Below are positions 60,562-64,000 of a stretch of DNA of 64,000 bases, one piece after another. How positions within the stretch are numbered: the first letter of the stretch is position 1; the number at the start of each line of letters is the position of its first letter. The position numbers and the translations under genes are program-made. The stretch spans positions 545,688,501 through 545,752,500 of the forward strand of contig NC_092335.1 of the NCBI RefSeq assembly GCF_046630445.1, written 5' to 3'. The DNA is from Rutidosis leptorrhynchoides. Lineage: Eukaryota > Streptophyta > Magnoliopsida > Asterales > Asteraceae. Under the pieces are notes generated by a model that searched no databases, was not told the DNA's origin, and saw only the letters and a list, made by a program, of their open reading frames with translations.

Positions 60562-61245
60562 CTAGTACACAAGTCGTTCAGCAAAGGCAATAAAGACACG
60601 TAATTCATACTTCCAGAAACAAGTCATGCATTCTGGTTTTACTAGGACTACTTCCCATCCTTGGTCTTGTGCAACATAACCGTTATGGCCGTTGATAAGA
60701 CAGCGTGTTGTAACGTCGTCAAAGGGACGAGGGTTACGTAATGTCCAACAGTCCCGTAATAATCTAAAAACCTCATTTCTTACCCCAATTACCGACTCCG
60801 TCACTTGTGGAAACGTTTTGTTTAATAGTTGTAGCCCGATGTTCTTGTTCTCACTTTGGTGAGAAGCGAACATTACTAATCCGTAAGCATAACATGCTTC
60901 TTTATGTTGCATGTTAGCCGCTTTATCTAAATCACGAAGTCCAATATTCGGATATATTGAGTCAAAATAATTTCTTAACCCGTTGCGTAAAATAGCATTT
61001 GGGTTCCCCGCAATATATACGTCAAAGTAAACACATCGTAACTTATGGGTTTCCCAATGTGATATCCCCCATCTTTCAAATGAAAGTCTCTTATAAACCA
61101 AGACATTCTTGGAACGTTCTTCGAATGTCTTACAAACTGATCTCGCCTTAAATAGTTGTGCCGAAGAATTCTGGCCGACTCTAGACAAGATTTCATCAAT
61201 CATGTCTCCGGGTAGGTCTCTTAAAATATTGGGTTGTCTATCCAT
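60562..61245 (-). CDS. F-box protein (At2g35280-like) carried by Element 3
   Basis: Intact 227-aa frame, ATG 61245. Residues 8-50 form the F-box (LRDLPGDMIDEILSRVG, SVCKTFEERSKN, LVYKRLSFERW), expected to bind SKP1 and recruit targets to an SCF E3 ubiquitin ligase. Residues 75-150 have a Sel1/TPR-like layout (GNPNAILRNGLRNYF, HKEACYAYGLVMFA, GLQLLNKTF), as in plant At2g35280-like proteins. A Cys/Trp-containing tail follows (CMTCFWKYELRVFIAF). It has no intron and lies between the acidic ORF and gag, same sense. The Element 2 copy differs at about 8 of 196 shared residues and ends early. The host target is unknown; a role in host protein turnover is inference. Confidence 0.85.
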   Translation of the reverse strand: MDRQPNILRDLPGDMIDEILSRVGQNSSAQLFKARSVCKTFEERSKNVLVYKRLSFERWGISHWETHKLRCVYFDVYIAGNPNAILRNGLRNYFDSIYPNIGLRDLDKAANMQHKEACYAYGLVMFASHQSENKNIGLQLLNKTFPQVTESVIGVRNEVFRLLRDCWTLRNPRPFDDVTTRCLINGHNGYVAQDQGWEVVLVKPECMTCFWKYELRVFIAFAERLVY

Positions 61246-61420
61246 TTTATGTTTTTAAACTGTAAAATAGACAAGAGTTAGATTTATAAAAAAATACTTA
61301 TTAATACAAGCAATTTTTACATATATCATAAAGCATAAGAACACTATATTACATATATTACACCACACGAATACAACTATCTTATTCCGACTCGCTCGTT
61401 TCTTCTTCTTCGGTTTTGGT

Positions 61421-61996
61421 TCATTTTGCCAAGTTTCTAGGGATATATGATGTTCCCCTAATACGAGCCGTCGTTGTCCACATTGGTTTAGAAAAACCTG
61501 GTGGTTTAGAGGTTCCCGGGTCATTGTTACAACTTAAGGACTTCGGGCGTTAACGATACATATAAAGTTCATCGGGGTTGGAATTAGATTTCTCTATTTT
61601 TATGCCCTATCCCTTATTATTTTCTTTTGCCTTTTTAAATTCAGTTGGGGTAATTTCTATAACATCATCGGAATTCTCGTTGGAATCCGATTCATCGGAG
61701 AATTGGTAATCCTCCCAATATTTTGCTTCCTTGGCGGAAACACCATTGACCATAATTAACCTTGGTCGGTTGGTTGAGGATTTTCTTTTACTTAACCGTT
61801 TTATTATTTCCCCCACCGGTTCTATTTCTTCATCCGGTTCCGATTCTTCTTCCGGTTCCGATTCTTCTTCCGGTTCCGACTCTTCTTCCGGTTCCTCTTC
61901 GGGAACTTGTGAATCAGTCCACGAGTCATTCAAATTTACATTTGACTCTTCATTATTATTAGGTGAGTCAATGGGACTTGTTCTAGAGGTAGACAT
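61421..61996 (-). pseudogene. Acidic Glu/Pro-rich extra ORF of Element 3, two nonsense codons
   Basis: 191 codons from ATG 61996 to TGA 61421-61423, the same length and frame as Element 2 (23232-23807). Stops are at 61607-61609 (a Lys codon in Element 2) and 61550-61552. The first 129 residues are readable: acidic EPEEES repeats, a basic patch, RLIMVNGVSAKEAKYWEDYQF, then an acidic Asp/Ser/Asn stretch. The function is unknown. Confidence 0.72.
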
Positions 61997-62191
61997 CTAT
62001 CACATAATATCAAACGCGTTAAGAGATTAATATATCACATAATATTCACATGTTAAAAATATATAGTTTCCAACAAAATTTGTTAAGCAATCATTTTTCA
62101 AGTAAACACGGTCGAAGTCCAGACTCACTAATGCATCCTAACAAACTCGATAAGACACACTAATGCAAAATTCTGGTTCTCTAAGACCAAC

Positions 62192-62203
62192 GCTCTGATA
62201 CCA
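62192..62203 (-). other. Element 3 primer binding site
   Basis: The minus strand reads TGGTATCAGAGC, a perfect initiator-Met complement, two bases from the LTR start at 62206. Confidence 0.93.
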
Positions 62204-62205
62204 AC

Positions 62206-64000
62206 TGAAATGTCCCGTTCTTATTGATTAAAAACGTTCCATATTAATTGATTTCGTTGCGAGGTTTTGACCTCTATATGAGACGTTTTTCAAAGACTGC
62301 ATTCATTTTTAAAACAAACCATAACCTTTATTTCATAAATAAAGGTTTAAAAAGCTTTACGTAGATTATCAAATAATGATAATCTAAAATATCCTGTTTA
62401 CACACGACCATTACATAATGGTTTACAATACAAATATGTTACATCGAAATCAGTTTCTTGAATGCAGTTTTTACACAATATCATACAAACATGGACTCCA
62501 AATCTTGTCCTTATTTTAGTATGCAACAGCGGAAGCTCTTAATATTCACCTGAGAATAAACATGCTTTAAACGTCAACAAAAATGTTGGTGAGTTATAGG
62601 TTTAACCTATATATATCAAATCGTAACAATAGACCACAAGATTTCATATTTCAATACACATCCCATACATAGAGATAAAAATAATTCATATGGTGAACAC
62701 CTGGTAACCGACATTAACAAGATGCATATATAAGAATATCCCCATCATTCCGGGACACCCTTCGGATATGATATAAATTTCGAAGTACTAAAGCATCCGG
62801 TACTTTGGATGGGGTTTGTTAGGCCCAATAGATCTATCTTTAGGATTCGCGTCAATTAGGGTGTCTGTTCCCTAATTCTTAGATTACTAGACTTAATAAA
62901 AAGGGGCATATTCGATTTCGATAATTCAACCATAGAATGTAGTTTCACATACTTGTGTCTATTTTGTAAATCATTTATAAAACCTGCATGTATTCTCATC
63001 CCAAAAATATTAGATTTTAAAAGTGGGACTATAACTCACTTTCACAGATTTTTACTTCGTCGGGAAGTAAGACTTGGCCACTGGTTGATTAACGAACCTA
63101 TAACAATATATACATATATATCAAAGTATGTTCAAAATATATTTACAACACTTTTAATATATTTTGATGTTTTAAGTTTATTAAGTCAGCTGTCCTCGTT
63201 AGTAACCTACAACTAGTTGTCCACAGTTAGATGTACAGAAAATAAATCGATAAATATTATCTTGAATCAATCCACGACCCAGTGTATACGTATCTCAGTA
63301 TTGATCACAACTCAAACTATATATATTTTGGAATCAACCTCAACCCTGTATAGCTAACTCCAACATTCACATATAGAGTGTCTGTGGTTGTTCCGAAATA
63401 TATATAGATGTGTCGACATGATAGGTCGAAACATTGTATACGTGTCTATGGTATCTCAAGATTACATAATATACAATACAAGTTGATTAAGTTATGGTTG
63501 GAATAGATTTGTTACCAATTTTCACGTAGCTAAAATGAGAAAAATTATCCAATCTTGTTTTACCCATAACTTCTTCATTTTAAATCCATTTTGAGTGAAT
63601 CAAATTGCTATGGTTTCATATTGAACTCTATTTTATGAATCTAAACAGAAAAGTATAGGTTTATAGTTGGAAAAATAAGTTACAAGTCGTTTTTGTAAAG
63701 GTAGTCATTTCAGTCGAAAGAACGACGTCTAGATGACCATTTTAGAAAACATACTTCCACTTTGAGTTTAATCATAATTTTTGGATATAGTTTCATATTC
63801 ATAATAAAAATAATTTTCTCAGAATAACAACTTTAAAATCAAAGTTTATCATAGTTTTTAATTAACTAACCCAAAACAGCCCGCGGTGTTACTACGACGG
63901 CGTAAATCCGGTTTTACGGTGTTTTTCGTGTTTCCAGGTTTTAAATCATTAAGTTAGCATATCATATAGATATAGAACATGTGTTTAGTTGATTTTAAAA
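62206..64000 (-). mobile_element. Element 3 right LTR (5' LTR), truncated by the window end
   Basis: Starts TGAAATGTCC and follows 52367-54160 almost base for base, with a few differences (for example near 62613, 62681, 62949 and 63089). About 1,450 bp should follow outside the window. Confidence 0.93.

Larger units (their letters stand above)
52367..64000 (-). mobile_element. Element 3: sibling of Element 2, cut by the window end
   Basis: Minus-strand member of the Element 2 family. The 3' LTR is 52367-55613, followed by polypurine tract, gag-pol, junction copy, F-box ORF, acidic ORF, primer site and a 5' LTR from 62206 that runs past the end of the window. About 1.45 kb of that LTR should lie outside. 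Gag-pol has a single nonsense codon and the F-box ORF is intact. The two LTRs differ by only a few bases over the shared part, so the insertion is recent. Confidence 0.95.

Overview
This is a window of nuclear plant DNA. It holds an intron-containing plant gene, LINE and Ty3/gypsy elements with plant-type pol domains, initiator-Met-tRNA primer sites, and very AT-rich intergenic DNA. A eudicot is likely. Asteraceae is my guess from the general look of the repeats and cannot be proven here. About 80% of the window is transposable element and only one ordinary host gene is visible.

Layout. 1-6.1 kb: AT-rich intergenic DNA with simple repeats, a mosaic LTR fragment (2296-3317), two tRNA-like SINE relics and a possible Helitron 3' end (5248-5290). 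6.1-39.7 kb: a decayed LINE split by a four-level nest. Element 1 (Ty3/gypsy, minus strand, 7672-37532, TSD AGTCG) sits in the LINE reverse transcriptase. Element 2 (Ty3/gypsy, plus strand, 19772-35317, TSD GTCCA) sits in the right LTR of Element 1. A solo LTR (27233-29663, TSD TAACT) sits in the reverse transcriptase of Element 2. The left LTR of Element 1 also carries a truncated LTR of the Element 2 family (about 8013-10758). 40.0-42.7 kb: a six-coding-exon gene on the minus strand for a stand-alone serine beta-lactamase-like protein. 42.7-44.45 kb: a minisatellite, a possible hAT-type MITE and a long CATA microsatellite. 44452-52364: Element 4, a non-autonomous LTR element on the minus strand without gag-pol. 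52367-64000 and beyond: Element 3 on the minus strand, a young sibling of Element 2 cut by the window edge.

The most unusual content is in the Element 2/3 family. Between the primer binding site and gag it carries two extra genes: an acidic Glu/Pro-rich ORF (191 codons) and an F-box protein resembling the plant At2g35280-like family (227 aa). Both are present at the same place in both copies. A 16-bp copy of the 3' polypurine/LTR junction lies between the F-box ORF and gag. Elements 1 and 4 carry a different extra ORF, Ser/Asp-rich with a C-terminal coiled coil, at the same position. Element 4 keeps that ORF, the primer site and the polypurine tract but has lost gag-pol, so it would need proteins from a relative. 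It also has a small antisense ORF for a hydrophobic peptide behind a TATA box.

The elements are young. LTR pairs look nearly identical by eye, and three target-site duplications are exact. Most coding regions are broken by single nonsense codons; Element 3 gag-pol has only one.
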